From positions 51,611,680-51,675,679 of the forward strand of contig CM055105.1 of the NCBI GenBank assembly GCA_029204225.1: a stretch of DNA of 64,000 nt, written 5' to 3'. Shown piece after piece: positions 33,518-43,732 of the stretch. The notes below the pieces were generated by a model, which saw nothing but the letters and a program-made list of their open reading frames with translations, did no database searches and had not been told where the DNA came from. This DNA comes from Diphasiastrum complanatum. Its lineage: Eukaryota; Streptophyta; Lycopodiopsida; Lycopodiales; Lycopodiaceae. The stretch's first letter is position 1; each line of letters begins with the position of its first letter. A program made the position numbers and the translations under genes.

Positions 33518-35421
33518 AATATGGCAAAACATAATCAGCATATGTATGTTGAAAAACCATCTCAAAGACATCATGTAGTGAGGCATTGTGACCTAAATTG
33601 ACATGCCAGATTTATAAGCCAAATTTTCTATGTGAATGATATTGAGGATGTAAAAAATCCACAACACAAATTTACTATTACTGAACTTAAATTTCCTACT
33701 AACTATTGGATCAACTTTTTGTTTTTATTAAGCATTGTTTTTGATTATTTTCTTTGAGATGCAAGATATATTTTTCAAACAAGGTCGTCCTACCCATGTC
33801 ATGCTATATTTTTCAATTGAACTTGGTGCTGGGGTAGTCTACTCGATTCCTTGTCTTACGTTATCATCAAGTTAACACATTGTAATTAAAAGATAACAAA
33901 TCATAACATTTTTCAAAGGATTGAATAAATTCCAATTTAAAACTATTTTTTCAATTTTTCTTATAAATATATCTAAACAAGAATGATGCTCTTGTTGCTT
34001 TGTGAATTGCAAGACAAAGAATCAAGAGACTACCTCAAGTATCAAGTTTGAAAACTATATAGCTAAGTACATGAGCAAGTGGGGCTTCTTTGTTAGAACA
34101 AACATTCTAGCAATCCAGTGAATTTAATCTACTTCTTGGCTTACATTCTCCTACATTGTAAGTATGACATTTCTGGCTTGGATAGCCAATTTAACATAGT
34201 ATATTTTGTGTTCATCACATACAAAAAAGTTGTAGTAACTCTGATTGAAAATCCGTCGGTCGAGATCTGACATGAACCCATCAGTCAAGATCTGGTCGAG
34301 AACCCATCGGTCGAGATCTAACGTGAACCCGTCGGTCGAGATCTGACGCAAACCTGTCGGTCAATTATGCTATTTATATTCCTTTTTAGAGCATGTAGTA
34401 AGGCATAATATAATTAGGATATACAATGTTGAAAAGCAATCTAAAAAATGGAACATATCTATATATTCTGAGGTTTTAATTTTTCATTTGATATCATTTT
34501 TGTGAGCAACAATAGTTTCTAACATAAAAGCTATTAAGAATATTTAAATCCTTTGCAATGCACATCATTTAGAGAAGCATTGTAATCTAAATTGTCATGC
34601 AAGATTTATATGTAAAATTGTCTTTGTAAACTATGTTTGAGGATGAAAAACAATCCAGAATACAATTTTTAATGTTAGTGAGTAAAAATTCTCTACTAAC
34701 TACTAGATCTACTTATTTTTGAAAAAAATGTTATTTATTATTCTCTTTTGAATACTAGATATAGTTCTCAAGCAAGCAAGACCTATCCATGTCATACTAA
34801 ATTTGCAATTGAACTTGGTACTGGGGTAGTCTACTCAATTTCATGCCTTATTACATTATCATCAAGTTAACACATTTTAATAAATAAAAAAATAACCTTT
34901 TTTATAACATACATATACATAAGCACAAATGATGTGTCCCTTTCTTTGTGAATTGAAAGAGAAAGAATCAAGAGGCTACCTCAAGTACCATGTTTGAAAA
35001 TTCTATAGCCAAGTACATGAGCAAGTAGGCTTGTTTGTTAGAGAAACATTCTAGCAACTTGTGTGAAGAATGTAATTTTGGCTTAAATAACCTTTTTTAT
35101 AACATACATATACATAAGCACAAATGATGTGTCCGTTGCTTTGTGAATTGAAAGACAAAAAATCAAGAGGCTACCTCAAGTAACAAGTTTAAAAATTCTA
35201 TAGCTAAGTACATGAGCAAGTAAGCTTGTTAGTTAGAAAAACATTTTGGCAACTCGTGTGAATTGAATGTAATTTTGGCTTACTTTGTCCTACATTGTAG
35301 TATGACATTTCTGGTTGGGTAGCAAGTTTAAGATATCATTTTGTGTATTCATCACATACAAGGAAGTTGTAGTGACTACAACAATAATACTTCTATATAC
35401 CTATGTACAACATGTAGTAGG
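33518..35421. repeat. Macrosatellite block S8
   Basis: Monomers of B and A type in the usual direction, with a 25-bp minisatellite at 34245-34368. Near 35090 a monomer is truncated (GGCTTAAATAACC joins two separate segments). The block ends at CATGTAGTAG where the D LTR starts. Confidence 0.83.
34245..34368. repeat. 25-bp minisatellite, longer array
   Basis: About five units of 25 bp with core CGGTCGAGATCTGACGC, the same unit as at 3770-3860. It sits at a comparable place in a B-type monomer and is followed by the same AATTATGCTATTTATATTCC. Confidence 0.85.
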
Positions 35422-36167
35422 TGACAAAATTTTACAGCAAATTCAATCCCAATCAATCCTAAAAGTGATGGAGGATGCACAAATAAAAGATCTAGATCCA
35501 GACTATGAGCTAAAATCAAGACTAGTTACCAAAACTAGCGAATTTGGCATTTAACTCCACATTAGGCACATAGATTTGATCAAATGAACCAAAGTAAAGT
35601 ACAACAAGCCTCTCAGACCTGTAAACAAGTTCAGCACCTTCCAATCCAAGCAATCAATGCATAAAAACACTCACGTCCAATAGCTAGAACTCGCCACCAA
35701 AAGACAATGATGATGGAAGTGAAAAACCTCGATTTTTCTTGATTTTTTGGATGGAAATCCCATCATACATTTATACTTTTCAAGCTCAGATATGAGCATA
35801 TTAGGGCACCTCTGAACTTATCATACCCCAACCCTAACATCTAGCCTAATAGGCCATTGGAGCTACCCTAACTTGGGGTCAAGATCTCGAGATCCCAAAA
35901 CAATGAAAAACATGCTATTTTTAGCTCCTATTTTCTCTCTAGCTTATCAAAGCACTATTTGGACTCACTCCAAAGGTGCCAATCCTATGCTAGGTTAGGA
36001 GTGAGACTTACAAAGAGTATCCTATGCTATTTGGCATGTGTGACAAGCCACAACATGACCATAATACAATTTACAAGCCATATGACCAAAATTGGTCAAG
36101 GTAGAATTGTGAAATTTTAACACTCGTCCTCACAATTTAGCTTGATGAGACTATCTTGGATCAATAA

Positions 36168-37232
36168 TCAATACATGGATAAGAACAATATAACTTCCAG
36201 GTTCTTGTTTATTGAGTGACTATGATCACTCATCATGATAAGAGTATAATTTGAGCTCCAAGTTCTCAAATGTAGTGAGAGCTCCATAAAGGTTGTCTTC
36301 AAGATCCAAGCTTTGTCTTTGGTAGGTTGTTGAATTGTCACCTTGGGCTGCAAAATGTGAGTCTCCTCCTCAAAATAAACATGAAAAACAGCAGCTTTCC
36401 ATAAGATCCAACTTTTGTATGAAGCACATACAATCAAAGCTTGATATATCACCATCTTAACTTTATCCACCAAAATAATGAACTCCAACGTGGCATCCTT
36501 CCAATGAAGGTCTAATGGATCACAAGATGAGACCTTTGAATACATATTTGAAACTCTTATCAAAATAGTAATGATCACTATTTCATCATCATAAGATATA
36601 GGATGAAAAACAATCTTCATACTAGCATCATCAAAGGACTTTGTCAAATACATGACATGTTTTCTTTCAAACACAAAATAAGATGAGTAAAGAGAGATAT
36701 GGATAAAATTCCTTGCTGCTCCTTTCTCTTTACCCAAACCTTCATATTGATGTAGATTCAGGTCTCTTTTGCTTGAGACAAGTGCTCCTTCTCGGGTTCC
36801 TCCTTGATGTCTTTTTTCTTCATCATGCTCACTCCCTCTTGGTGTTGATGATGAAAACATGGATCCAAACCATGATCTTCTTCAAGACTCTCAAGGACTT
36901 TGTTTTCAAGTCTCCAAACCTGAATGTTCTCCTTCTCAATATGATCTTTCAAGTCAACAAAACAATCACCAAGATTATTTATACCAAATTTACTAGTCCA
37001 CAATTGACTAATCAACAATTGCTTACCACTACCAATTTGCACTACATACTTGCTGAACTTAAAACTAATGAGGCCAAATACTCTTGTATGGATATAAGTG
37101 TCCTTCAAGGATGATTCACTTATTCTCATACAAGGTTCACAATATGTCTCTTTGAAAATAAAGTCAAATTCTTTCAACTTATGAATGAAAATGTCATGCT
37201 TACTTCTAGCATACTCAAGAGTAAGTACATAT
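36168..37232 (-). pseudogene. Element D copy 1 accessory region, downstream part
   Basis: The minus strand carries two long open stretches. The first (37232 down to about 36758) has SKHDIFIHKLKEF, CMRISESSLKDTYIHTRV and a charged tail with EEDHGLDPCFHHQHQE. The second (36168-36860) has KEKGAARNF, SSYFVFERKHVMYL, then hydrophobic and acidic blocks such as LEFIILVDKVKMVIYQAL. The second region shares a spaced pattern (KGAxRx, SL, FE, HV) with the foreign segment in element J. The open stretch starting at 37342 begins inside the inserted LTR, so that start is an artefact; the true reading continues from 37931 across the insertion. Not a known retroviral domain; function unknown. Confidence 0.6.
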
Positions 37233-37930
37233 TGTGAAGAATTGCCAAAAATTGGCAAATCTAGCTTGATCAAAAACCATGTACAACATTGTAAATATTG
37301 TGTATAATTGGGTTCCACACATGTAAGGCCAATATGCCACATGGCAACCCACTCCTAATGTAGGTTAGTTCAAGTCAAGAGAGTTGGTCATGTCTATTTG
37401 GTGGTCATCCCTACTTTATAAGACCTACACCTAAGTTTAAGGTGAAAATTTGACCAACTAGCTACCTACCAAGCATAAGTCTAGGATCTAGGCTAGGGTT
37501 TCATTTTAGGGCAAGAAGGGTGAGTTAACTTCCTTATTACATGCTGGAAATCCACCTAACTTCAAGAAGAAAGTCGAATCTGCTATGTATTCCCTCTCTC
37601 CATAGTTAGAAGATAGAAAATTTTTGGAGCTCATTGGCAATCTCAAGCTAGTTCACTATGTACATTGAGTTTTTGTGATCCAAATGAAACCAAATCAAGT
37701 TCTACTTATTTCTCAGGTTGAAGGCCATACTACAGCCTGTAGTACACACGTGTGGTCTCGGATTTCAATGTTTATCAATGCTTTTGATTGTTAATGCTTT
37801 TGTTTGTCAAATTGCCAATAAATCAACTTTTTTGTGTCTAGTTTTTTGATTGATTGTTAAGCAAGCATCCAATCACTCTTGTGGATCTTTTGTAGATCCA
37901 TTTATAGCCCTAAAGTACAGTACTTTCACA
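37233..37930 (+). mobile_element. Solo C-family LTR inside element D copy 1
   Basis: A 698-bp LTR from TGTGAAGAATTGCC to GTACTTTCACA. CATAT precedes it (37228-37232) and occurs again at its end (37929-37933), a likely 5-bp target duplication if the LTR ends at TTTCA; with the longer end the match is four of five. No polypurine tract or primer-binding site adjoins it, so it is a solo LTR. It carries ACACACGTGTGG near 37745. Confidence 0.85.
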
Positions 37931-39145
37931 TATATGACAAACACCTTTCATTCCATACTTTAGAATTCAAAGGGACTTCATTACAAAACTCAGCAAATGA
38001 AGTACAAAATGTACCCCCCCTTTCCAACTTTCCTTTCCTTGTCCACAAAAATGAGCATTGATAGCTCCATCTTTGCTCTTGTGGCTCTCCTTTGGAATAG
38101 TTGAAGCTCTTGGATTTTGCTCCTCCTCTCAACCATATCTTTGCCAATATGATTCTTAGAGGATTCATCATTAAATATTACAAACATTGTGGCTCTACCA
38201 TTGCTCTTTGTGCTAGCAAATTGTACATCCGAATGAATCAACTTTACAGTTCGAATGTGTCACCCCGCACCCCACAAGGCACAAGAGGGTGAGTGGACTT
38301 AGTGATAGTGTTAGAGAAAGACAACCTATGTTCTTTAGCCAAAGCACATGCTTCACAAACCATTTCCTCTTTTTCCATGGATATTAGAAGGCCTAGAGCA
38401 AGCTCCTCCTTGCACATGACTTCCATAGACTTGGTGTTGATGTGACCAAGCCTCTTTTGCCACAAATCATTTGTGGTCATCTTGTCCTCCTTGGCTACTA
38501 TTACAAATTGGTTAGGATCTACAAAAGCATCAAGCTTAAACAACCTCCCAAACCTTCTTCCTCTTTCTATGATCTTCCCATTCTTCTTGATGTTGCATAC
38601 ATTAGTAGAGAACTCCACAATGAAACCATGATCTAAAAGTTGGCCAACACTAAGCAAATTCTTAGTGATGCTAGGAATGAAGAGAACACCATCTATCTTA
38701 GTCTTCTTGGAGGATTCTAAGCATAAGGGAATGGATCCCACACCTTCAACTTTACATTCATGATCATTTGCTATAAAAATGGACTTTATAGGTCCTACAT
38801 AAGATGTGAGTTGAGAGAAATACCCCCTTTTATCCGACATGTGGGAGCTAGCCCCACTATCTATCCACCAAGGATCTTCACCTTTGACATTTGATGATGA
38901 AAAGGTTGACATCATGAGTGAGTCCTCATGATAGCTCTCTTCCTCTTGTCCAATGCTGGCTTGGCTTTGATCTTGCTTCCTCTTGAAGCATTTCGAGGCA
39001 TAATGCCCCATCTTGCTACAATAGTAGCACTTTATCTTAGATTTGTCCTTCTTGGGCTTGACTTGTGATGATGAAAATGTGGGTTTTCCTTGATCTCCAT
39101 CCTTTGCTTGCTCCCTTTTGAATGCTCCTCCCTTGGTCTTTGCAT
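37931..39145 (-). pseudogene. Element D copy 1 gag-protease-integrase start
   Basis: On the minus strand this reads: lysine-rich gag linker, zinc knuckle CYYCSKMGHYASKC (all four ligands present), protease site WWIDSGASSHMS, pre-integrase region (QKRLGHINTKSMEVM, CEACALAKEH), and the first integrase residues around HSDVQFASTKSNG. There, true integrase stops and accessory coding (KVGKGG, FCNEVPLNSKVW) follows. A 38-bp insertion at about 38245-38282, absent from copy 2, breaks the frame just before the integrase start. Gag upstream of the linker has been deleted. Confidence 0.83.
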
Positions 39146-39347
39146 TTGTAAACAAGTTTGGCACCTTCCAATCCAAGCAATTAATGCATAAAAACACTCA
39201 CATCCAATAGCTAGAACTCGCCACTAAAAGACAATGATGATAGAAGTGGAAAAACTCGCTTTTTCATGATTTTGGATGGAAATCCCATCATACATTTATA
39301 CTTTTCAAGTTCAGATCTGAGCATATTAGGGCACCTCTGAACTATCA

Positions 39348-40330
39348 TGTTAAAAATTCACAATTCTAGCTTGACTAGTTTTGGTCATATGACTTGTAAA
39401 TAGTTAGATGGTCATGATGTGGCTTGTCACACGTGCCAAATAGCATAGGATTCCATTCATAAGGATGTTCTAAAGTAGACCTAAGTGTTAGAACCTTTGG
39501 AATGAGTACAATTATGCTTAGATACAAGAGAAAAAAAATAGGAGCTATTTTTGGTAATTTTTGCATTGTTGAGGGATCTCCAAGATTCAACCCTAACTTG
39601 GTAGGGATGAAAGATCCACCAAAATTAGCATTAGGGATAGGTTTAGGGCTACTCATACCTGCCCAAAACCGTGATGGATCATGTATATATAGGTGATGAT
39701 ATCTCACCAAAATCAATCAAGCAATTTCATGTTTTTTCTCTCATAATGGTGCAATTGCTCTCTATGTTCATAATTGTTTGAGTACTTGTGATTACTAATG
39801 ATTATAGGATTGTATGTAGGTCTGGTGTACAAAACTAAGACTGTGGGAGGCCGTACTTTCACACGTGTGAAGCCTTCTTCAAGGATTTGGGCCATTTAGT
39901 GAGGTTCAAGCATAGATTTTTGATGGATTTTGATGGTTCAACTTGTGCTAATCTTATGAAATCATAATCTATTGTTTCCCTCATCATTTAAAGTGTTTTA
40001 GGATCCTTATTTGCTGTAATTTTGACATGGTATCAGATCCTAAAGGCTGAAATGAGATGAATCGTTGGTTTTCATTCAATTTGATCACAATTTTTTTATC
40101 TAAATCTTGTGTAGATTGGATCTTAGCATCTAGTATTGATTCTAGAACTCAAAGTGAGTCAAATACATTCGAGATTGGTGTTGTGTGACTTCATTTGCAG
40201 GTGTTTAGGTGTCTAAAACCAGAGGCAAAGTTGAATTCAATTCACATTACCAAGATAGCAAGTTTTGCTTGCTCCAAGCATTGATTTCTAAGCGAGTTTT
40301 GGAGGTGATTTCATAGAGGAGGCTTTCTAG
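39348..40330 (+). mobile_element. A-family plus-strand LTR, PBS and leader fragment
   Basis: A 680-bp LTR (39348-40027), from TGTTAAAAATTCACA to GTAATTTTGACA, is followed by the primer-binding site TGGTATCAGATC (40028-40039) and 290 bp of leader. It is cut at 40330 by the opposite-facing LTR of element A. TATATATAGG at 39684-39693 is a likely TATA box and TTCACACGTGTGAA lies at 39858-39871. A longer copy of the same insertion is at 56505-59630. Confidence 0.88.
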
Positions 40331-41012
40331 TGTAAAAATTACAGCAAATAAGGATCCTAAAACACTTGAAATGATGAGGAAAACAATAGATTATGATTTC
40401 ATAAGATTAGCACAAGTTGAACCATCACAATCCATCAAAAACCTATGCTTGAACCTCACTAAATGGCCCAAATCCTTGAAGAAGGCTTCACACGTGTGAA
40501 AGTACGGCCTCCCACAGTCTGAGTACTGTACACCAGACCTACATTCAATCCTATAATCATTAGTAATCACAAGTACTCAAACAATTATGAACATAGAGAG
40601 CAATTGCACCATTATGAGAGAAAAAACATGAAATTGCTTGATTGATTTTGGTGAGATATCATCACCTATATATACATGATCCATCACGGTTTTGGGCAGG
40701 TATGAGTAGCCCTAAACCTATCCCTAATGCTAATTTTGGTGGATCTTTCATGCCTACCAAGTTAGGGTTGGAATCTTGGAGATCCCTCAACAATGCAAAA
40801 ATTACCAAAAATAGCTCCTATTTTTTCTCCCTTGTATCTAAGCATAATTTGGACTCATTCCAAAGGTTCTAACACTTAGGTCTACTTGAGAACATCCTTA
40901 TGAATGGAATACTATGCTATTTGGCACGTGTGACAAGCCACATCATGACCATCTAACTATTTACAAGTCATATGACCAAAACTAGTCAAGCTAGAATTGT
41001 GAATTTTTAACA
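40331..41012 (-). repeat. 3' LTR of element A
   Basis: Inverted relative to the LTR at 39348-40027 and matching it along its length. The TATA-like box in reverse, CCTATATATA, is at 40665-40674, and CTTCACACGTGTGAAAG lies near 40486. TG...CA ends are intact. Confidence 0.9.
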
Positions 41013-41026
41013 CTCCTCCTCACTAT

Positions 41027-43732
41027 CTAGCTTGGTTCAATCATTGCTTTACTAATCACTCCAAGTGATGATCTGAACTTCATAAAAGGTGTCTTTTGAA
41101 GTGGTTTAGTAAGTAGATCAGCTACACATTCATTGCTTGGAACATGCTCCAAAGCAATCTCCTTGGCTTGCACCATTTCTCTCACAAAGTGATGGCATAT
41201 CTCAATGTGCTTAGATCTTGCATGGAAGATTGGGTTAGATGCAAGGTGTTGGGCTGATATATTGTCATTGTAGATGATTGGTGCCTCCTCTGAATCCATG
41301 ATCTTTAGCTCCACCAATAATCTCTTGATCCAAAGTACCTCCTTTGTAGTGGTTGTCAAAGCTTTGTACTCGGCCTCGGTTGAAGATAGAGATATAGTTT
41401 CTTGCTTTTTTGAAAGCCATGAAACCACACCTTCTCCTATGAAAGTTGAATAGGCACTTGTTGATTTCCTATCCCTCTTGTCCCCTGCAAAATCTGAATC
41501 ACTAAATGCATGAAGGTTAATCACATCTCCTCTATATAGAATCCCAAAATCCAATGTACCCGAGATGTATCTTAGAATCCTCTTAGCCTTTTTCCAATGG
41601 ATATTCAATGGCTTTTGCATGGATTGGCTCAACCTACATACACTAAAGCTAAGATCTGGTCTAGTTATAGTGATCCACATTAAGGAACCTATAAGTTGCC
41701 TAAACAAAGTGATGTCCATGAAGGATCTTTCATCATCTTCATTTGGCACTTTTACATCTTGCTCCATTGGTGTGTCAACACTTTTGCATACTTCCATCTT
41801 AAACTTCTTCAAAAGACTTTGAGCATAGTTTACTTGACTTATAAAGATAAAATCAGACCCTCTAAGTACTTCTATGCCTAAGATGAAGTGAAGACACCCT
41901 AGATCTACCATCTTGAACTCTAAGGATAGATCTATCTTGATTTTTTCAATACCATCAACACTATTTCCACTAATGATGATGTCATCTACATAAATGAGTA
42001 AAAGTACAATACCAACATCATCAAACTTAATGTAAAGAGTGGGATCATATTCACTTTGAACAAAAGAAAGTGAAATAAGATAGCAATGTAGTCTTGAATT
42101 CCAAGATCTCGAGGCTTGCTTCAAGCCATAGATGCTTCTTTGGAGATGGCATACTTTGTTCTCCATTCCATGCTTGATGAACCCTTGTGGCTGCTCCATA
42201 TAGATATCCTCTTCCAAAAAACCATTCAAGAAAGCATTAGAGACATCCATTTGACATAGAATCCATCCAAAATGTGATGCAAGTGCAATGATTAGTCTTA
42301 TTGTGACCATCTTGGCCACGGGTGCAAAAGTTTCCTCATAGTCTATCCCTCTCTCTTGAGCATAACCTTTTGCAACTAATCTTGCTTTATGTTTGTTAAC
42401 ACTCCCATTTGCATTCAACTTAAGCTTGAAGACCCACTTGCATCCTATTACATTCCTTTGAGGTCTCTCAACAAGCAACCAAGTTTCATTCTCAATCAAG
42501 GCATCATACTCATCCAACATAGCTTTATACCATTCTTTGGAGTTCAATGCATCTTCAACATTAGACGGTTCTTCAAAACTAGATAAAGCATAAGAAGTGG
42601 ATGATATACCCTCAACTTGCTGTCCTTTGCCTTGATATGTGAGCCTTGATGGCTCCACTTTTGCCCTTGAAGATCTCCTTGGTGTGATAGGTGGGTTTGG
42701 TGCTTGCTCCTCCATGAGCTCCTCCTCAAAACCAAGATCTTGCTCCTCGGCCATCTTCTTCTTGATTGTTGGAGCACTTGAGCCTTCTTCAAGCATATGC
42801 ATATGATGTTCATCAAAGATGACATCCCTTGAAACAACAAATTTGTTCAAGGATGGAAGATAGACTTTGTAGCCCTTGCTTGAGCTTGCATATCCAAGCA
42901 TGATCCCTCTTGTGGAAGATGGATCCTCCTTGGTTCTTGTTTCTAATGGCACATGCACATAACATATACACCCAAAAACTTTCAAGTGATTAAGATTGGG
43001 TTTCTTTCCATACAACATCTCATAAGGAGTTTTGCCTTCAATTGCTTTGCAAGACACCCTATTCATCAAGTAGTTTGCACATACAAGAGACTCACCCCAA
43101 AAGGATTTGGGCAAACAAGCATCTAATCTTAAAGCCTTAGAACATTCACATAATGTTCTATTCCTTCTTTCAGCAACTCCATTTTGTTGAGGAGTGTAAG
43201 GACAAGAAGTCTCTTTCTTGATCCCTTCCTCCTCACAAAAGGCCTTGAACTCATTGGAGATGAATTCTCCACCATTGTCACTTCTAAGAATCTTGATGCT
43301 ATGATTATGATGCTTTTCCACAAACAACTTGAACTTTACAAAAGTATCAAATACTTGAGACTTGAAGGAAAGTAAGAACACCCAACAATATCTTGAGTAG
43401 TCATCAATGAAGGTTAAAAACATGGATGAACCTCCATTAGATTTGGTGCTAGCAATGTGCACATCCGAGTGTATGAGTTCAAGAGGATGAGATGACTTTG
43501 TGATGGAGTTAGGAAACACCTTATTATGTGCCTTGGATAAGGCACAAGCTTCACAAACCTTGTCTTCCTTCCCAATAGACCTTGGTAGGCCTAAAGCATA
43601 CTCCTCCTTGATCATAGCCTCCATGGAACCCGAGTTGACATGTCCAAGTCTTTTGTGCCATAAAGTAAAGGTAGATATCTTGCTCTTCTCGGCCAACATG
43701 ACAACATTAGTATCCACAAATGCATCCAGCTT
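41027..43732 (-). CDS. Element A pol: integrase, RT, RNase H
   Basis: A long open frame (896 codons from the Met at 43717). It continues in frame from gag across a single TAG at 43733-43735. In order: pre-integrase zinc region (HKRLGHVNSGSMEAM, CEACALSKAH), integrase core with D-D-E residues (HSDVHIAS, RSDNGGEF, QQNGVAERRN), RT (CKWVFKLKLNANGS, QMDVSNAFLNGFLEED, catalytic IYVDDIIISGN), and RNase H (DSDFAGDKRDRKSTSAYS, STEAEYKALTTTTKEVLW, ARSKHIEICHHFVRE). No internal stop or shift is seen, so all enzymatic domains are intact. The apparent Met is not a real start; expression would need readthrough of the stop. Terminates just before the polypurine tract. Confidence 0.92.
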   Translation of the reverse strand, partial: KLDAFVDTNVVMLAEKSKISTFTLWHKRLGHVNSGSMEAMIKEEYALGLPRSIGKEDKVCEACALSKAHNKVFPNSITKSSHPLELIHSDVHIASTKSNGGSSMFLTFIDDYSRYCWVFLLSFKSQVFDTFVKFKLFVEKHHNHSIKILRSDNGGEFISNEFKAFCEEEGIKKETSCPYTPQQNGVAERRNRTLCECSKALRLDACLPKSFWGESLVCANYLMNRVSCKAIEGKTPYEMLYGKKPNLNHLKVFGCICYVHVPLETRTKEDPSSTRGIMLGYASSSKGYKVYLPSLNKFVVSRDVIFDEHHMHMLEEGSSAPTIKKKMAEEQDLGFEEELMEEQAPNPPITPRRSSRAKVEPSRLTYQGKGQQVEGISSTSYALSSFEEPSNVEDALNSKEWYKAMLDEYDALIENETWLLVERPQRNVIGCKWVFKLKLNANGSVNKHKARLVAKGYAQERGIDYEETFAPVAKMVTIRLIIALASHFGWILCQMDVSNAFLNGFLEEDIYMEQPQGFIKHGMENKVCHLQRSIYGLKQASRSWNSRLHCYLISLSFVQSEYDPTLYIKFDDVGIVLLLIYVDDIIISGNSVDGIEKIKIDLSLEFKMVDLGCLHFILGIEVLRGSDFIFISQVNYAQSLLKKFKMEVCKSVDTPMEQDVKVPNEDDERSFMDITLFRQLIGSLMWITITRPDLSFSVCRLSQSMQKPLNIHWKKAKRILRYISGTLDFGILYRGDVINLHAFSDSDFAGDKRDRKSTSAYSTFIGEGVVSWLSKKQETISLSSTEAEYKALTTTTKEVLWIKRLLVELKIMDSEEAPIIYNDNISAQHLASNPIFHARSKHIEICHHFVREMVQAKEIALEHVPSNECVADLLTKPLQKTPFMKFRSSLGVISKAMIEPS

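Larger units (their letters stand above)
35422..39347 (-). mobile_element. Element D copy 1: non-autonomous copia derivative
   Basis: The 3' LTR is at 35422-36122 (701 bp), preceded on the minus strand by a polypurine tract (reverse of CTCGTCCTCAC). The interior runs to about 39145 and the opposite end is a 200-bp LTR fragment (39148-39347) that abuts an A-family LTR. The interior has partial gag, protease and the first part of integrase, then the accessory module. RT and RNase H are absent. A C-family LTR (37233-37930) was inserted in the accessory region. Copy 2 (51550-56504) has the same C insertion at the same base, so the two copies arose by duplication after it. Confidence 0.85.

Noticed and set aside
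1-35421. CRISPR-like or phage-type repeat array
   Set aside because: Repeat unit is hundreds of bases, spacers are absent, and the surrounding elements are plant LTR retrotransposons.
36758-37342. Treating the Met at 37342 (and 52938) as the real start of the element D accessory protein
   Set aside because: That start lies inside the inserted C LTR; coding continues from the gag-integrase side across the insertion instead.
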